Below are positions 8,815-18,696 of a stretch of 64,000 nucleotides of DNA, one piece after another. A model generated the notes under the pieces. The model was not told where the DNA came from, did no database searches, and saw nothing but the letters and a program-made list of their open reading frames with translations. Made by a program: the position numbers and the translations under genes. The first letter of the stretch is position 1, and each line of letters opens with the position of its first letter. The stretch is from Achromobacter xylosoxidans (GTDB taxonomy: Bacteria > Pseudomonadota > Gammaproteobacteria > Burkholderiales > Burkholderiaceae_B): NCBI RefSeq assembly GCF_014490035.1, contig NZ_CP061008.1, positions 930,001-994,000 of the forward strand, given 5' to 3'.

Positions 8815-10707
8815 ATGCGGTGGGCAGCCCGCGCCTTCTTGGCAGGACTTGTGGTGATGACGGGCGAGGCATTGGCCAAGCGCCCGGAAATCATTGTGGA
8901 CCCCGGCGGCGTGCCGCCGGCCGCCCTGCAGGCGATTACCGAAGCCGTCGATGCGATCGCGCGGCTGGCGGAGGACCAGGACGGCGGTGAAATCAACCGC
9001 CTGCGCCGCCGCGCGCGCGACGCGACGCTGGCGGCCCTGGCCACCCAGGGCTATTTCTCGCCCACCGTGAAGCTCGAGGCCGGCACCGATATCGGCGGAG
9101 AAACCTGGGACATCAGCATCGTCTCGGGCAAGCGCACCACCGTCGCATCCGTGGACCTGAATTTCACCGGCCGCATTACCCGGCCCGAGTTCGCTGCCCG
9201 GGTGCAGAAGCTGCGCGACGACTGGCAGTTGAAGACGGGCCAGCCCTTCATCAACAGCGACTGGAACAAAGCCAAGTCGAGCCTGCTGGACGCGGTGTCA
9301 TCGCGCGACTTCATGCTGGCGCGCATGACCGCGTCGCAGGCGGAAATCGAGGCCGATACGGCGTCGGCCGCCCTGCGCGTCACGATAGACAGCGGTCCCC
9401 AGGTCCGCATGGGCGAACTCACCACCGAAGGCCTGAAGCGGGTGCCCGAGAAGCTGGTGGAGCGCTATGTGCGCTACTCGCCGGGCGCTGCCTATGACCA
9501 GGACAAGCTGGACACCTGGCAGCAGGACCTGCAATCGACCGCGTTCTTCCGCGGCGCGTTCGTATCGCTGGAGCAGCCGGGCCAGGCGCAGCCGACGCCT
9601 GGACCCAACGCCGACCGCGCACGCGCGCCGGGCTCGACCGATCTGGCCGCCTCCACGCCGGCAGGAGATCCTTCCGTGTCCGGCGGCATGCCACCGCCAG
9701 CGCCCGCCTACGACTCGAACGGCGAAGTGACCTTGCCGGTCCAGGTGCGGGTGGTGGAAGCGCCGCCCAAGCGGTTCACCGGCTCGATAGGCGTGGACGA
9801 CGAGGCCGGCCTGCGCGTGGAATCGCTGTACCGGCAGAACGTGGTCTTTGGCCAGCCGCTCACCATGGAGACGGGCTTCAGCGTGGACCGGTTGCAGCAG
9901 CGCGTCTACGCGGACTTCCTGTTGCCGCCGAATCAGCGCGGCTACAAGGATTCGTTCGGTGTGCTGTACGACCACTCCGACATCCAGGGGCTGGATGTGA
10001 CGCGATACGCGTTGGGCGCGACGCGCCTGCAGGAGCGCAAGGGCGCGGGCAACAGCCGGGTCGAATACGAAACCCGCTGGGGCCTGCTGCTGGCGGAGGA
10101 TCACGTGAAGATCGACGGCGGCGACCAATACAAGCTGCCGACCCTGACCGCCACGGCCGAATGGCTGCGCCGCGATGTGGACAACAAGTACGACCCGCGT
10201 GAAGGCAATCTGATCGCGGTGGGCGGCGGTGTGGGCGTGACGCTGGACTCCGGCGAACCCTATACCCGCGCCCGGCTGCGGGCCCAGAAATGGTGGCCCA
10301 TCGGCAAGCTGGACGTGCTGACCGTGCGTGGCGAAGTCGGCCGGGTGTGGTCCAACAGCAAGGTGCGGGTGCCGGACGATTTCGGTTTCCGCACCGGCGG
10401 CGCGCGTTCGATCCGCGGCTACAAGTACCAGAGCATAGGCGTGCAGCAGGATGACGCCGTGGTGGGCGCGCCCACGCTGTTGGTCGGCAGCATCGAGTAC
10501 GACCACTATTTCAATGAGCGCTGGGGCATGGGCGTTTTCGTGGACGCGGGCGACGCCGCGGAATCGTTCGGCGACATGTCGATGGCGGTGGGCTACGGCG
10601 TAGGCGCCCGCGTGCGCACGCCGGCCGGGCCCTTGTTCCTGGATGTGGCCTACGGCCAGCGCGACCGCGACCTGCGTCTGCACTTTTCCTTGGGGATCGC
10701 GTTTTGA
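8815..10707 (+). CDS. tamA: TamA, outer-membrane BamA-family assembly protein
   Basis: A 630-residue Omp85-family protein. It starts with a short hydrophobic signal, then has POTRA-type domains (about residues 25-270), a Pro/Ala/Gly-rich spacer near 265-305, and a 16-strand barrel ending in the aromatic residue Phe630 expected for BAM recognition. The barrel contains the FRTGGARSIRGY segment, the conserved lid-loop motif of the family. With TamB it forms the translocation and assembly module, linked to autotransporter insertion and lipid transport between the membranes. The tamB gene overlaps its stop codon by four bases. Confidence 0.93.
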   Translation: MRWAARAFLAGLVVMTGEALAKRPEIIVDPGGVPPAALQAITEAVDAIARLAEDQDGGEINRLRRRARDATLAALATQGYFSPTVKLEAGTDIGGETWDISIVSGKRTTVASVDLNFTGRITRPEFAARVQKLRDDWQLKTGQPFINSDWNKAKSSLLDAVSSRDFMLARMTASQAEIEADTASAALRVTIDSGPQVRMGELTTEGLKRVPEKLVERYVRYSPGAAYDQDKLDTWQQDLQSTAFFRGAFVSLEQPGQAQPTPGPNADRARAPGSTDLAASTPAGDPSVSGGMPPPAPAYDSNGEVTLPVQVRVVEAPPKRFTGSIGVDDEAGLRVESLYRQNVVFGQPLTMETGFSVDRLQQRVYADFLLPPNQRGYKDSFGVLYDHSDIQGLDVTRYALGATRLQERKGAGNSRVEYETRWGLLLAEDHVKIDGGDQYKLPTLTATAEWLRRDVDNKYDPREGNLIAVGGGVGVTLDSGEPYTRARLRAQKWWPIGKLDVLTVRGEVGRVWSNSKVRVPDDFGFRTGGARSIRGYKYQSIGVQQDDAVVGAPTLLVGSIEYDHYFNERWGMGVFVDAGDAAESFGDMSMAVGYGVGARVRTPAGPLFLDVAYGQRDRDLRLHFSLGIAF

Positions 10708-13700
10708 AGGGCCTGCGCAAATTCCTGCGCCATGTGCTGGTGTGGTGGTTGCCTGGCCTGGCCATGCTGGCTGTGCTGGCCGGCGGTTTCCTGTTCTGGC
10801 TGGTCGGCTCGCAGAACGGCACGCGGCTGCTCCTGACCACGGCCGCCCAGCAACTGAACGGCCAGGCGCTGGACGTGAGCGGTTCGCTGCTGCGTGGCGT
10901 GTCGGTGGGCAAGCTGGACCTGGACGCGGGCGGCACCCGCGTCGACATCACGGACCTGCACCTCGACGTGAACTGGCGCGCCCTGGGCGACCGCCTGCTG
11001 CACGTGCGCGATGTCTCGGCGGGTTCGGTGTACATCGGCCTGGCCGCGTCGTCCGAGACGACGCCGGCGGAGGACAACGGCGAGCCGTTCTCGTTGCCCG
11101 AACTGCCGGTGGACATCGCCGTGGACCGGCTGGCGCTGGGCGACTTCCAGCTGGAACAGGACGGCGCGCCCTTGCCCGTGACCCTGGGCAATCTGGACGC
11201 CACCTTTGCCGCGGGCAAGCAGGGCGCGCAGCTACGCATCGCCAGCCTTAGGGTGGGACACGAGGCTGCGCAAGCGGACATCTCCGGGCAGGCCGAGCTG
11301 CAAGGCATGGCCGATCCGTGGCCGTTCGCCGCTCGCCTGGACGTGACCGCGCGCGGGACCGGCCCCGATTCTCCGCTGTGCGAAGCCGACAAGCTGAGCG
11401 GCGTGTATGAGCGTCAGGCGGGCGCTGCCAGGAAGCCGGAACCCAAGCCAGCCGCCAAGACCGACCCCAAGGCCGAATCGAAGGACGAATCCAAAGCCGG
11501 GGCCAAGGCGGATCCCAAGACCGCGCCTTCCGAGCCGCCCCGGCCCGCCTGCCAGGTGGTGCTGCGCGCCGATGCCGCCGGTTCCCTGGATGGTATCCAG
11601 GCCAAGGTGGACGGCGAGGGCTCCGGCCTGCTGCTGGACTTGACCGCCGACCTGGCCCCGCGCACGGCGCTGGTACTGCGCAGCGCCCGGGCGCAGGCGC
11701 AATTGCCAGACAAATCGACCCTGACCGCGCAGCTCGACCTGCAATCCGATACCACGCAAGGCTCGGGCCGCGACCGCATCGCGGGCACGATAAGCGCCCA
11801 GCGCCTGGACCTGTCGCCCTGGCTGGGCAAGGATATTCCGCCTGCGGTGCTGACCGTGCGCGGCGACGTGCAAGCCGACATCGAGAACCTGAGCCAGCTG
11901 CGTCATGCCGCGGTCGATCTGCGCTTCGAAGAGGGCACGCGCTGGAACAAGCAGCCCCTGACCGGCGCGCTCAAGGCCCAGGTGGATATCGCGGCGGCGA
12001 CCGATAGCGGGGGACCCGCCGCCGCGCCGAACGCCGCCGCCGCGCCCGAGGCCGATCCTCTGGCCGGGCTGCGCATCCACGGCCTGGACGTGGACCTGAA
12101 GCTGGGCCGCAACCGAGTCCAGGCCAAGGGAGAGCTGGACGCCAAGGACGGCGCGCTGTCGCTGGACGCGCAGGCGCCCCAGCTCGACGCGTTCTGGCCG
12201 GGCATTCCCGGCGGCGCGGAATTGAAGGGCAAGCTGACGGGCACGCCGGCTGCGCATCGCGGCGAGCTTGCGGCCGGCTACACGCCGCCCAAGCCGCGCG
12301 CGGGCGTACTGGGCGAGGCGCCCGCCAAGGCCAACATCGTTTTTGCCGGCGCCTGGGGCAAGGGTCCTGCGGGCACGCCGGATGCCGCTCTGCCGGGATG
12401 GCGCGGCACGTTTTCGCGGCTGACGGCCGAGACCGCCGGCTTCGCGGTGGCCGTGGACCGGCCGGTCACGCTGGCTTTCGTGCCGTCCGCCGTGGAACCG
12501 CAATGGCAGTGGCAGGTGGGGCAGACGGCGCTGAGCCTGACCCTGCCCGGCAAGGAACGCGTGGTCCTGGCGCACCAGGGGTCGCGGGGCGGCGGCAAGC
12601 GTTGGGAAACGGCCGGGCAGGCCGACAACCTGGTGATCACGGCCGCCATGGCGCGCCAGGTGATAGGCGCCGTCGATCCCGAGGCTGCGGCCAAGCTGGG
12701 CAAGCGGCCCGGCCGCGTGAACGCGATGGTGCCCGAGGGCCAGCGCCGCATCGCGCTGGACGTGTTGTGGGACCTGAAGTTCGATGGCCGGCTGGGCGGC
12801 CGCGCGCGCATCGCGCGCCGCGAGGGCGATCTGCTGATACCGGGCGATCCTCCCATTCCGCTCGGCCTGAAGGCGCTGGTGCTGGACCTGACCGCCACGC
12901 CGACCTCCGCCAATGCCAGCCGCCTGGACGCCAAGGTCAACCTGGCCACCGATAAGATGGGCCTCATCAACGGCACCGGCACCGCCGTGCTGGTGGTGGA
13001 CGCCAAGGGCGGCATGGCGCTGGACCCGCGCCAGCCGCTGCGCGCCAAGCTGGACGCCGATATCGCCGACCTGGCCTGGGTCGGCCTGTTCGTGGGCGAC
13101 TCGATGGAAGTCGGCGGCACGGTCAAGGCCAATCTGGAAGCCCAGGGCACCCTGGCGGGCAAATGGTCGGCCAGCGGCAACATCCGCGGCGACAAGCTGC
13201 GCGTGGTGCGCATCGACGACGGCGTGCGGCTGATCGACGGCACTTTGTCCGCGCGCCTGGAGGGCGACCGGGTGGTGCTGGAAAGCCTGCGCTTCCCGGC
13301 TTCGCTGCGGGTGATGCCGGCCGAATGGCGCACCAAGGAGTGGATCACCACCAATCCCGAGGCCAAGGGCGGCTACGCCGAGGCCAAGGGACAATGGAAT
13401 TTCATCGACGGCGGCGGCGATATCCGGCTGACCCTGTACCGCTTCCCGGCGCTGCAGCGCTCGGACCGCTACGCCATGGTTTCCGGGGTCATCGACGTGA
13501 AGGCTGCCATGCCGCGCATCGACATCGTGGGCGACCTGAAAGCGGACGCGGGCTGGTTCAGCCTGGAAATCCTGCAGGGCGTGCCGTCGCTGGACGACGA
13601 CGTCAAGGTGCGCCGCCCGGGCGACGACCCTGGCACGGTCTCCACGCCGCTGCAGACCAGCATGAACCTGAAGTTCGACATGGGGCCGCGCTTCTACATC

Positions 13701-14408
13701 ACCGGCATGGGGCTGGACGCGGGCCTGCTGGGCTCCATCCAGATCATGCTGAACGATGGGCGCCTGACCGGCGTGGGGGCGCTGCGCACCCGCGGCGGCG
13801 GCATCGAGGCCTACGGCCAGAAGCTGCGCCTGAGCCGCGGCACGCTGACCTTCCAGGGCCGTCTGGACAACCCCTTGCTGGATATCGAGGCGCTGCGCAC
13901 GGGCGAACAGGTCGAGGCGGGCGTCAAGGTGGTCGGCACGGCGCAGCGGCCGCGCATCGATCTGGTGTCGTACCCGGACGTCAGCGACGTGGAAAAGCTG
14001 TCCTGGCTGCTGCTGGGCCGAGGTCCTGACGAAAGCGGCGGCGACGCGGCGCTGCTGATGTCGGTGGGTACCGCGCTGCTGGGCGGCGGGCAGCCGTTCT
14101 ACAAGCAGTTCGGGTTGGACGACGTCAGCATCAAGACGGGCAACATCGGCAGCTCCGGCAGCATCCTGCCGGACCGCACGGTGGCCGGCGACGTCAACCG
14201 GGACAGCGACAGCCAGCTGGCCACGCAGTTCCTGGTGGCCAGCAAGACCTTCGCCAATGGCATCACGCTGAGCGTGGAGCAGGCGCTTTCCGGCACCGAC
14301 ACCGTGGGCCGGGCCAGCTACCGGCTGGCGCGCGGCCTGTCGGTGGACCTGAAGGGCGGGGCGGTCAACGGCATCGCGCTGGTCTACCGGACCTTCTGGG
14401 GGAACTGA
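10704..14408 (+). CDS. tamB: TamB, translocation and assembly module inner-membrane protein
   Basis: A 1234-residue AsmA-like/TamB protein. One N-terminal transmembrane segment (about 15-37) anchors it in the inner membrane; the rest should form a long periplasmic beta-helix or groove. The C-terminal TamB/DUF490 domain (last 330 residues) includes [18 protein letters not shown] and [10 protein letters not shown]. The start is a TTG overlapping the tamA stop, giving [11 protein letters not shown] and a clean membrane anchor. A Lys/Pro/Ala/Asp-rich low-complexity stretch lies near residues 245-280, an unusual charged insert for this family. It is probably translated by coupling with tamA. Confidence 0.93.
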   Translation: MKGLRKFLRHVLVWWLPGLAMLAVLAGGFLFWLVGSQNGTRLLLTTAAQQLNGQALDVSGSLLRGVSVGKLDLDAGGTRVDITDLHLDVNWRALGDRLLHVRDVSAGSVYIGLAASSETTPAEDNGEPFSLPELPVDIAVDRLALGDFQLEQDGAPLPVTLGNLDATFAAGKQGAQLRIASLRVGHEAAQADISGQAELQGMADPWPFAARLDVTARGTGPDSPLCEADKLSGVYERQAGAARKPEPKPAAKTDPKAESKDESKAGAKADPKTAPSEPPRPACQVVLRADAAGSLDGIQAKVDGEGSGLLLDLTADLAPRTALVLRSARAQAQLPDKSTLTAQLDLQSDTTQGSGRDRIAGTISAQRLDLSPWLGKDIPPAVLTVRGDVQADIENLSQLRHAAVDLRFEEGTRWNKQPLTGALKAQVDIAAATDSGGPAAAPNAAAAPEADPLAGLRIHGLDVDLKLGRNRVQAKGELDAKDGALSLDAQAPQLDAFWPGIPGGAELKGKLTGTPAAHRGELAAGYTPPKPRAGVLGEAPAKANIVFAGAWGKGPAGTPDAALPGWRGTFSRLTAETAGFAVAVDRPVTLAFVPSAVEPQWQWQVGQTALSLTLPGKERVVLAHQGSRGGGKRWETAGQADNLVITAAMARQVIGAVDPEAAAKLGKRPGRVNAMVPEGQRRIALDVLWDLKFDGRLGGRARIARREGDLLIPGDPPIPLGLKALVLDLTATPTSANASRLDAKVNLATDKMGLINGTGTAVLVVDAKGGMALDPRQPLRAKLDADIADLAWVGLFVGDSMEVGGTVKANLEAQGTLAGKWSASGNIRGDKLRVVRIDDGVRLIDGTLSARLEGDRVVLESLRFPASLRVMPAEWRTKEWITTNPEAKGGYAEAKGQWNFIDGGGDIRLTLYRFPALQRSDRYAMVSGVIDVKAAMPRIDIVGDLKADAGWFSLEILQGVPSLDDDVKVRRPGDDPGTVSTPLQTSMNLKFDMGPRFYITGMGLDAGLLGSIQIMLNDGRLTGVGALRTRGGGIEAYGQKLRLSRGTLTFQGRLDNPLLDIEALRTGEQVEAGVKVVGTAQRPRIDLVSYPDVSDVEKLSWLLLGRGPDESGGDAALLMSVGTALLGGGQPFYKQFGLDDVSIKTGNIGSSGSILPDRTVAGDVNRDSDSQLATQFLVASKTFANGITLSVEQALSGTDTVGRASYRLARGLSVDLKGGAVNGIALVYRTFWGN

Positions 14409-14509
14409 GGCGGAATCGGGCGGCACGGTCCCGCCCGGCCCCTCGCAGGTGGCGCATCCGCACTCGGGATAAAATGGCGTCCACTCCATTCCCTAGCACC
14501 ATTCCCACC

Positions 14510-15073
14510 ATGAGCATCAAAAGCGACCGCTGGATCCGCCGCCAGGCCGAAGCCGGCATGATCGAACCCTTCGAAGCAGGGCAGGTCCGCACGGCCAATG
14601 GCGGGCGCATCGTCAGCTACGGCACCAGCAGCTACGGCTACGACGTGCGCTGCGCGGACGAATTCAAGATCTTCACCAACATCAATTCCACCATCGTCGA
14701 CCCCAAGAATTTCGACGAAGGCTCGTTCGTGGATTTCAAGGGCGACGTCTGCATCATTCCGCCCAACTCCTTCGCGCTGGCCCGCACGGTCGAGTATTTC
14801 CGCATCCCGCGCAGCGTCCTGACTGTCTGCCTGGGCAAGAGCACCTATGCGCGTTGCGGCATCATCGTCAACGTCACGCCGCTGGAACCCGAATGGGAAG
14901 GGCACGTGACGCTGGAATTCTCGAATACCACGCCGCTGCCGGCCAAGATCTACGCCGGCGAAGGCTGCGCGCAGATGCTGTTCCTGGAAAGCGACGAAGT
15001 CTGCGAGACCTCTTACCGCGACCGCGGCGGCAAGTACCAGGGTCAGCGCGGCGTGACCCTGCCGCGCACCTGA
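14510..15073 (+). CDS. dcd: dCTP deaminase
   Basis: A 187-residue homotrimeric enzyme that deaminates dCTP to dUTP, feeding dTMP synthesis together with dUTPase and the thyA product encoded further right. Family marks are [21 protein letters not shown] and the active-site segment [15 protein letters not shown], then CAQMLFLE and the C-terminal YQGQ. Length is that of the monofunctional bacterial type. The ATG of MSIKSDRWI was chosen because it matches the family start, although no ribosome site is obvious. The gene sits 100 bases after tamB and four bases before the end of a convergent gene. Confidence 0.97.
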   Translation: MSIKSDRWIRRQAEAGMIEPFEAGQVRTANGGRIVSYGTSSYGYDVRCADEFKIFTNINSTIVDPKNFDEGSFVDFKGDVCIIPPNSFALARTVEYFRIPRSVLTVCLGKSTYARCGIIVNVTPLEPEWEGHVTLEFSNTTPLPAKIYAGEGCAQMLFLESDEVCETSYRDRGGKYQGQRGVTLPRT

Positions 15074-15077
15074 GGCC

Positions 15078-15929
15078 TCAGCCTGCGCGCCCGGACACCG
15101 GGCGCAGGTAGTCGATATCCCACTCGCTTTCGCCCGTCTGCACGAACCCGTGCCGGCGGTAGAAGCGGTTCGAGTCGCTGCCGCGCAGCGCGCCCAGGCT
15201 TACCGCCAGCCCCAGGCGGTCGGCCTCCAGCAGGATCTTGCGCATGACCTGTCCGCCCAGCCCCGAACCCTGGGCGGCGGGGCGGATGTACAGATGATCC
15301 AGGCGCAAGCCGTCGCCCTCCGGGCGCAGCGCGTAAAACCCGATACGTTGGCCGTCCTGCTCGATGGACCAGGTATGTTCCGGCCGGAACGTGCTGCGCA
15401 GCCGCGAGCGCGCGCGCGCCGGGTCGAAGCGCCCCAGGCGCTCCAGGCTTTCACGCATGGCTTCGATGCGCAGCGCCAGCAGGTCTTCGAAATCGGCTTC
15501 CGAGACCGGCGAGTATTGCAGCGGCGGCGTGGCGAACTCGTCGTAGCCCCGGCCCAGGAACTGCAGGATGCAGATGCCGTGTCCGTAGGGGTCGCTCAGG
15601 TGGGCGATGCGGCCCCAGGCATGCGAGACGGCTGGATCTTCCAGGCGCGCGCCGGCGGCCACCGCCTGTGCGACCGCGCGGTCCGCGTCCTCCACCACCA
15701 CGTCCAGATGCACTGGCGTCCAGTGCCGCGCGTAGTCGCGCGGCTGACGCATGGCGCCGGCGGCTGGCGTGCCCGCAGCCTTTTCCAGCAGATAGATGGG
15801 CGCCTCGGCCCCCAGCATCTCGGCCGCTTTCGGTCCCAGCCGGCGTCGCAGTGTCAGGCCGAAAGCGCGGTGATAGAAGTCGATGGCGTGTTCGAGATCG
15901 GGCACGTCGATGTTGACCAGGATGCGCAT
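15078..15929 (-). CDS. VOC (glyoxalase-like) domain fused to GNAT acetyltransferase
   Basis: A 283-residue two-domain protein. Residues 1-125 are a vicinal-oxygen-chelate module (MRILVNIDVPDLEHAIDFY, LDVVVEDADRAV, and HLSDPYGHGICILQF). Residues about 140-283 are a GNAT N-acetyltransferase with the acetyl-CoA loop IRPAAQGSGLGGQVM and the late NRFYRRHGF segment. VOC modules bind metals, lyase substrates or drugs; GNAT modules acetylate amines. Together they suggest a self-protection or detoxification enzyme, but the substrate is unknown. The frame is continuous with no sign of a sequencing join. It diverges from the diguanylate cyclase gene. Confidence 0.85.
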   Translation of the reverse strand: MRILVNIDVPDLEHAIDFYHRAFGLTLRRRLGPKAAEMLGAEAPIYLLEKAAGTPAAGAMRQPRDYARHWTPVHLDVVVEDADRAVAQAVAAGARLEDPAVSHAWGRIAHLSDPYGHGICILQFLGRGYDEFATPPLQYSPVSEADFEDLLALRIEAMRESLERLGRFDPARARSRLRSTFRPEHTWSIEQDGQRIGFYALRPEGDGLRLDHLYIRPAAQGSGLGGQVMRKILLEADRLGLAVSLGALRGSDSNRFYRRHGFVQTGESEWDIDYLRPVSGRAG

Positions 15930-16094
15930 TGGGGATCCGTCTGCTGAGTGAAGGCGAAAAACATATCATGGCCGCGGCGCCCGGTGTTACTTGCAAATCC
16001 GCTAAAGAACATCGCCGCCGCGTCCGTAAATGACAGTACATGTGTTTGCCGATTTGGCGACGTCATCTCCGCAAGCGTAAAAAAGCCCCGACCC

Positions 16095-17336
16095 GTGCGT
16101 TACCCCCATATCCCCTGGCTGCCTTTGTTGTTCTATCCTGCGCTGCCGGTGGCCGCCGCGGTGGGGCTGCTGCTGTGGCGCGAATGGCCGCCGGCCTTGA
16201 CGCAGATCGTGCCGTTCGTGCCTTGGGTGATGGCGTTGATCGGCGTGGCCGTGTGCCTGATGTACCAACGCGCGCAGACCATGGTGCTGATGCTCAGCGT
16301 GCTGGCCGCCACGGCGGCTTGGCCGGCGCTGGCCACGGAAGCACCCTGGGCCGTCGGACCGGCGCTGGCGTGGTGGTCGCTGGCCTACACCATCAACGCC
16401 CTGTGGTCCGAACGCTCCAGCATGCTGCTGGACCTGGCCGCTCGCATCGGCCTGATCGCCGCTGGCGCGGCCGCGATCGCGCTGGCCGGCAAGGACGGCG
16501 TGTCCGATCTGTTCGGCATGCTGTCCGTGCAAGGCAGGTTGGCGCACCTGAGCGTGCCGATCGAAGGGTTGATTGCGCTGCTGGCTACGGGCCTGACGCT
16601 GACCCTGCTGCTATTGCGCTATGGGCGTCCGCAACAGGCGGGGCAGTGGCTGGGCTTCGTGTGCATGGCGTGGGCCTTGCCGCGCGGGGCGGAACATCCC
16701 GTCGAACTGGCGCTGATGTCCACCGCCGCGCTGACGGCCCTTTGCATCTCGCTGGCCCATGAAGGTTTCCACATGGCGTTCCGCGACGAGCTCACCGGCT
16801 TGCCGGGCCGGCGCGCGCTGAACGAACGGCTGCAGCGCATGGGCCGCGTCTATACGCTGGCGATGGCCGACGTCGACAACTTCAAGGCTTTCAACGACAC
16901 CCACGGCCATGACGTGGGCGACCAGGTTCTGCGCATGGTGGCGGCCCAGTTGCGGCGCGTGCCGGGCGGCGGCCGGGCCTACCGCTACGGCGGCGAGGAA
17001 TTCACGCTGGTGTTCCCGGGCAAGACCGCGGCGGAAAGCATGCCGCACCTGGAAAGCGTCAGGCGCTCCATCGAGGCCTACCAGATGCGGCTGCGCGACA
17101 AGCCGGTGCGCCCCAAGGCCGACCAGATCGGCCTGCGCCGCCGTGGCGGGCGCGATGTGCGCAATGCGCGGCCGCTGCGGGTGACGGTCAGCATAGGCGT
17201 AGCCGAACGCAGCGACGCCCTGCGCGCGCCCGAAGCGGTGATCAAGGCGGCGGATCAGGCGCTCTACAAGGCCAAGGACGAAGGCCGCAATCTGGTGCGG
17301 GCCTACGGCACGCGGCGCCGGGCTGGCGCGGGCTGA
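16095..17336 (+). CDS. Membrane-anchored diguanylate cyclase (GGDEF)
   Basis: A 413-residue protein with six or seven hydrophobic segments in the first 230 residues, of no recognised sensor family, followed by a GGDEF domain. The domain has the DxDxFK signature (ADVDNFKAFND), and the active-site GGEEF is at 299-303. No RxxD inhibitory site lies five residues before it, so product feedback is not expected. About 30 Arg/Lys-rich residues (near 345-370) are inserted before the conserved VTVSIGVA strand. A GTG start was chosen (VRYPHIPWLP); an in-frame GTG at 15948 would add 49 residues with no membrane character. It should make cyclic di-GMP at the inner membrane. Confidence 0.85.
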   Translation: MRYPHIPWLPLLFYPALPVAAAVGLLLWREWPPALTQIVPFVPWVMALIGVAVCLMYQRAQTMVLMLSVLAATAAWPALATEAPWAVGPALAWWSLAYTINALWSERSSMLLDLAARIGLIAAGAAAIALAGKDGVSDLFGMLSVQGRLAHLSVPIEGLIALLATGLTLTLLLLRYGRPQQAGQWLGFVCMAWALPRGAEHPVELALMSTAALTALCISLAHEGFHMAFRDELTGLPGRRALNERLQRMGRVYTLAMADVDNFKAFNDTHGHDVGDQVLRMVAAQLRRVPGGGRAYRYGGEEFTLVFPGKTAAESMPHLESVRRSIEAYQMRLRDKPVRPKADQIGLRRRGGRDVRNARPLRVTVSIGVAERSDALRAPEAVIKAADQALYKAKDEGRNLVRAYGTRRRAGAG

Positions 17337-17346
17337 GGCGGCGCCG

Positions 17347-17865
17347 CTACTTGCCGGCCAGCGGCAGTGCCATCAGCGCTTCGTCGTAGAGTTCACCGTT
17401 CACGCACAGCGCTTCTCGCTCGCGTCCGTATTCGGCAAAGCCCAGGCTCAGGTACAGCGCGGTGGCGGCCTGATTGTTGGCGGTCACGCTCAGCTGCACC
17501 TGGCGGATGCCGCGCATGCCTGCTGCATGGGCGATCGCCGCCTGCATCAGTTGCCGCGCCAGGCCCTGGCCGCGCTGCGCCGGCGCCACGTACATGCTCC
17601 AGATGTGCGCCTTGTGGCGCATCTTCAGTTTGCGCTGGCGGCCCACGCCGACCATGCCGGCGAGGGTCTCGCCGCAGAACACGCCAAACATTGCGCTGTC
17701 GTCCGAAGGCTGGATCCAGCCGCGGATATCCTCCAATGTCAGCGTGTGTTCCTCTTCGTAACTCGATCCGAACGATTCAGGGGTTTCCACCAGGGCGTCC
17801 AGGCGCAATTGGCGCAGCGGCGCGGCGTCGGCGGGAACAAGGCGTCGGACGGAGATCGGGGACAT
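17347..17865 (-). CDS. GNAT-family N-acetyltransferase
   Basis: A 172-residue single-domain acetyltransferase. It begins ISVRRLVPADAAPLRQLRLDAL, a usual GNAT N-terminus. It contains the acetyl-CoA-binding pattern VAPAQRGQGLARQLMQ near residue 100 and the late ALYLSLGFAEYGRE segment. The acceptor cannot be told from sequence; relatives acetylate small amines or protein N-termini. The ATG start gives MSPISVRRL; a TTG three codons upstream is possible. It converges on the diguanylate cyclase gene with a ten-base gap and diverges from the next gene. Confidence 0.85.
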   Translation of the reverse strand: MSPISVRRLVPADAAPLRQLRLDALVETPESFGSSYEEEHTLTLEDIRGWIQPSDDSAMFGVFCGETLAGMVGVGRQRKLKMRHKAHIWSMYVAPAQRGQGLARQLMQAAIAHAAGMRGIRQVQLSVTANNQAATALYLSLGFAEYGREREALCVNGELYDEALMALPLAGK

Positions 17866-17932
17866 GGTCGGCAAGTGTTGGGAATAGGGAACGTTCGGCG
17901 GTGGATTGGGCAGTATAGGGGGACACGCTGCC

Positions 17933-17938
17933 TATAAT
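17933..17938 (+). promoter_or_regulatory. Candidate -10 box (TATAAT)
   Basis: A perfect TATAAT lies about 40 bases before the next coding start. No good -35 is found at 16-18 bases; TTGGGC at 17906 is 21 bases away. GGCAG and CTGCC arms flank the spacer and might form a repressor site. Confidence 0.4.
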
Positions 17939-17978
17939 GGTCCTAACGCCGCTTGCGGTTTTCACAAAGGAGCCAATG

Positions 17979-18431
17979 ATGTTCGGTTTCCTCAAGACAA
18001 ACCAGGACGCCAAGCGCGACGAAGTCCAGGAAGAGTTCGTGGCGCGCGTGGCGGGTGCTGCGCAGGACTTCGTCCAGGCAGCCGGATCGGCCGGCGCCGT
18101 GCTGGATTACACGCCGTCCAGCGTCCATGCGCTGGACGAGGCGCTGGAGGCCGCCCATCTCGGGACCTTGCCTCTCACTCCCATGCAGACCGTCGGCGCC
18201 GCCGCCTACCTCTACGAGGTGGGACGCCGCGCGTATGGCGGTCTCTACGAAGTGTGCGACGACGAGGACCCGGTGGTGCTGGTCTGCGGCGAACCCGAAG
18301 CCGAGGTCTGCTTCGGCGCCATCGCCAAGGTCGAAAGGCGCATCCGCTACGGCTCCGCCGAGGCCATCCCGCCCTATTTCGAACAGTTCCTGATGGCCTT
18401 GCAGGCGGGCGAAGCCCGCACCATCCGCTAG
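17979..18431 (+). CDS. Conserved small cytoplasmic protein, function unknown
   Basis: A 150-residue soluble, acidic protein with no signal peptide or membrane segment. It looks like one alpha/beta domain: a helical N-terminus, SSVHALDEALEAA, then an AAYLYEVGRRAYGGLYEV core and strands ending in a VLVCGEPE segment. An AAAGGAG ribosome site precedes two adjacent ATGs; I chose the second for better spacing. The layout (LDEALE, followed by a Gly/Tyr-rich core) recalls small immunity or DUF3806-like proteins, but this is not secure. It stands alone between divergent and unrelated genes. Confidence 0.7.
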   Translation: MFGFLKTNQDAKRDEVQEEFVARVAGAAQDFVQAAGSAGAVLDYTPSSVHALDEALEAAHLGTLPLTPMQTVGAAAYLYEVGRRAYGGLYEVCDDEDPVVLVCGEPEAEVCFGAIAKVERRIRYGSAEAIPPYFEQFLMALQAGEARTIR

Positions 18432-18696
18432 CGTCCCGGCGCTTCGGGCGCCCGGTTTGCTCCCCGGCGCGGCCCGGCTCTCTGTGCTGAAAACGTCCGC
18501 TTTTGGCGCGATGACAACGGCCGTCCGGGCCATTCCGGGATTTCCCTTAGGACTGTAAGAAAAACAGCCCTACAATTCGGCCATTCCCGCCGCCCTGGCG
18601 GGTGCTCGCGCCGTCTGTCATCAGGCGGATTTTTACTAGAAGTACACTCGCGCCGCGTTACGCGTCCGAACCCGCCTTGCCCCCAGGAGCGCCTGC

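Noticed and set aside
11232..14489. 1085-codon open frame antisense to tamB
   Set aside because: His/Gln/Arg-rich composition with no family pattern; tamB is well supported on the other strand.
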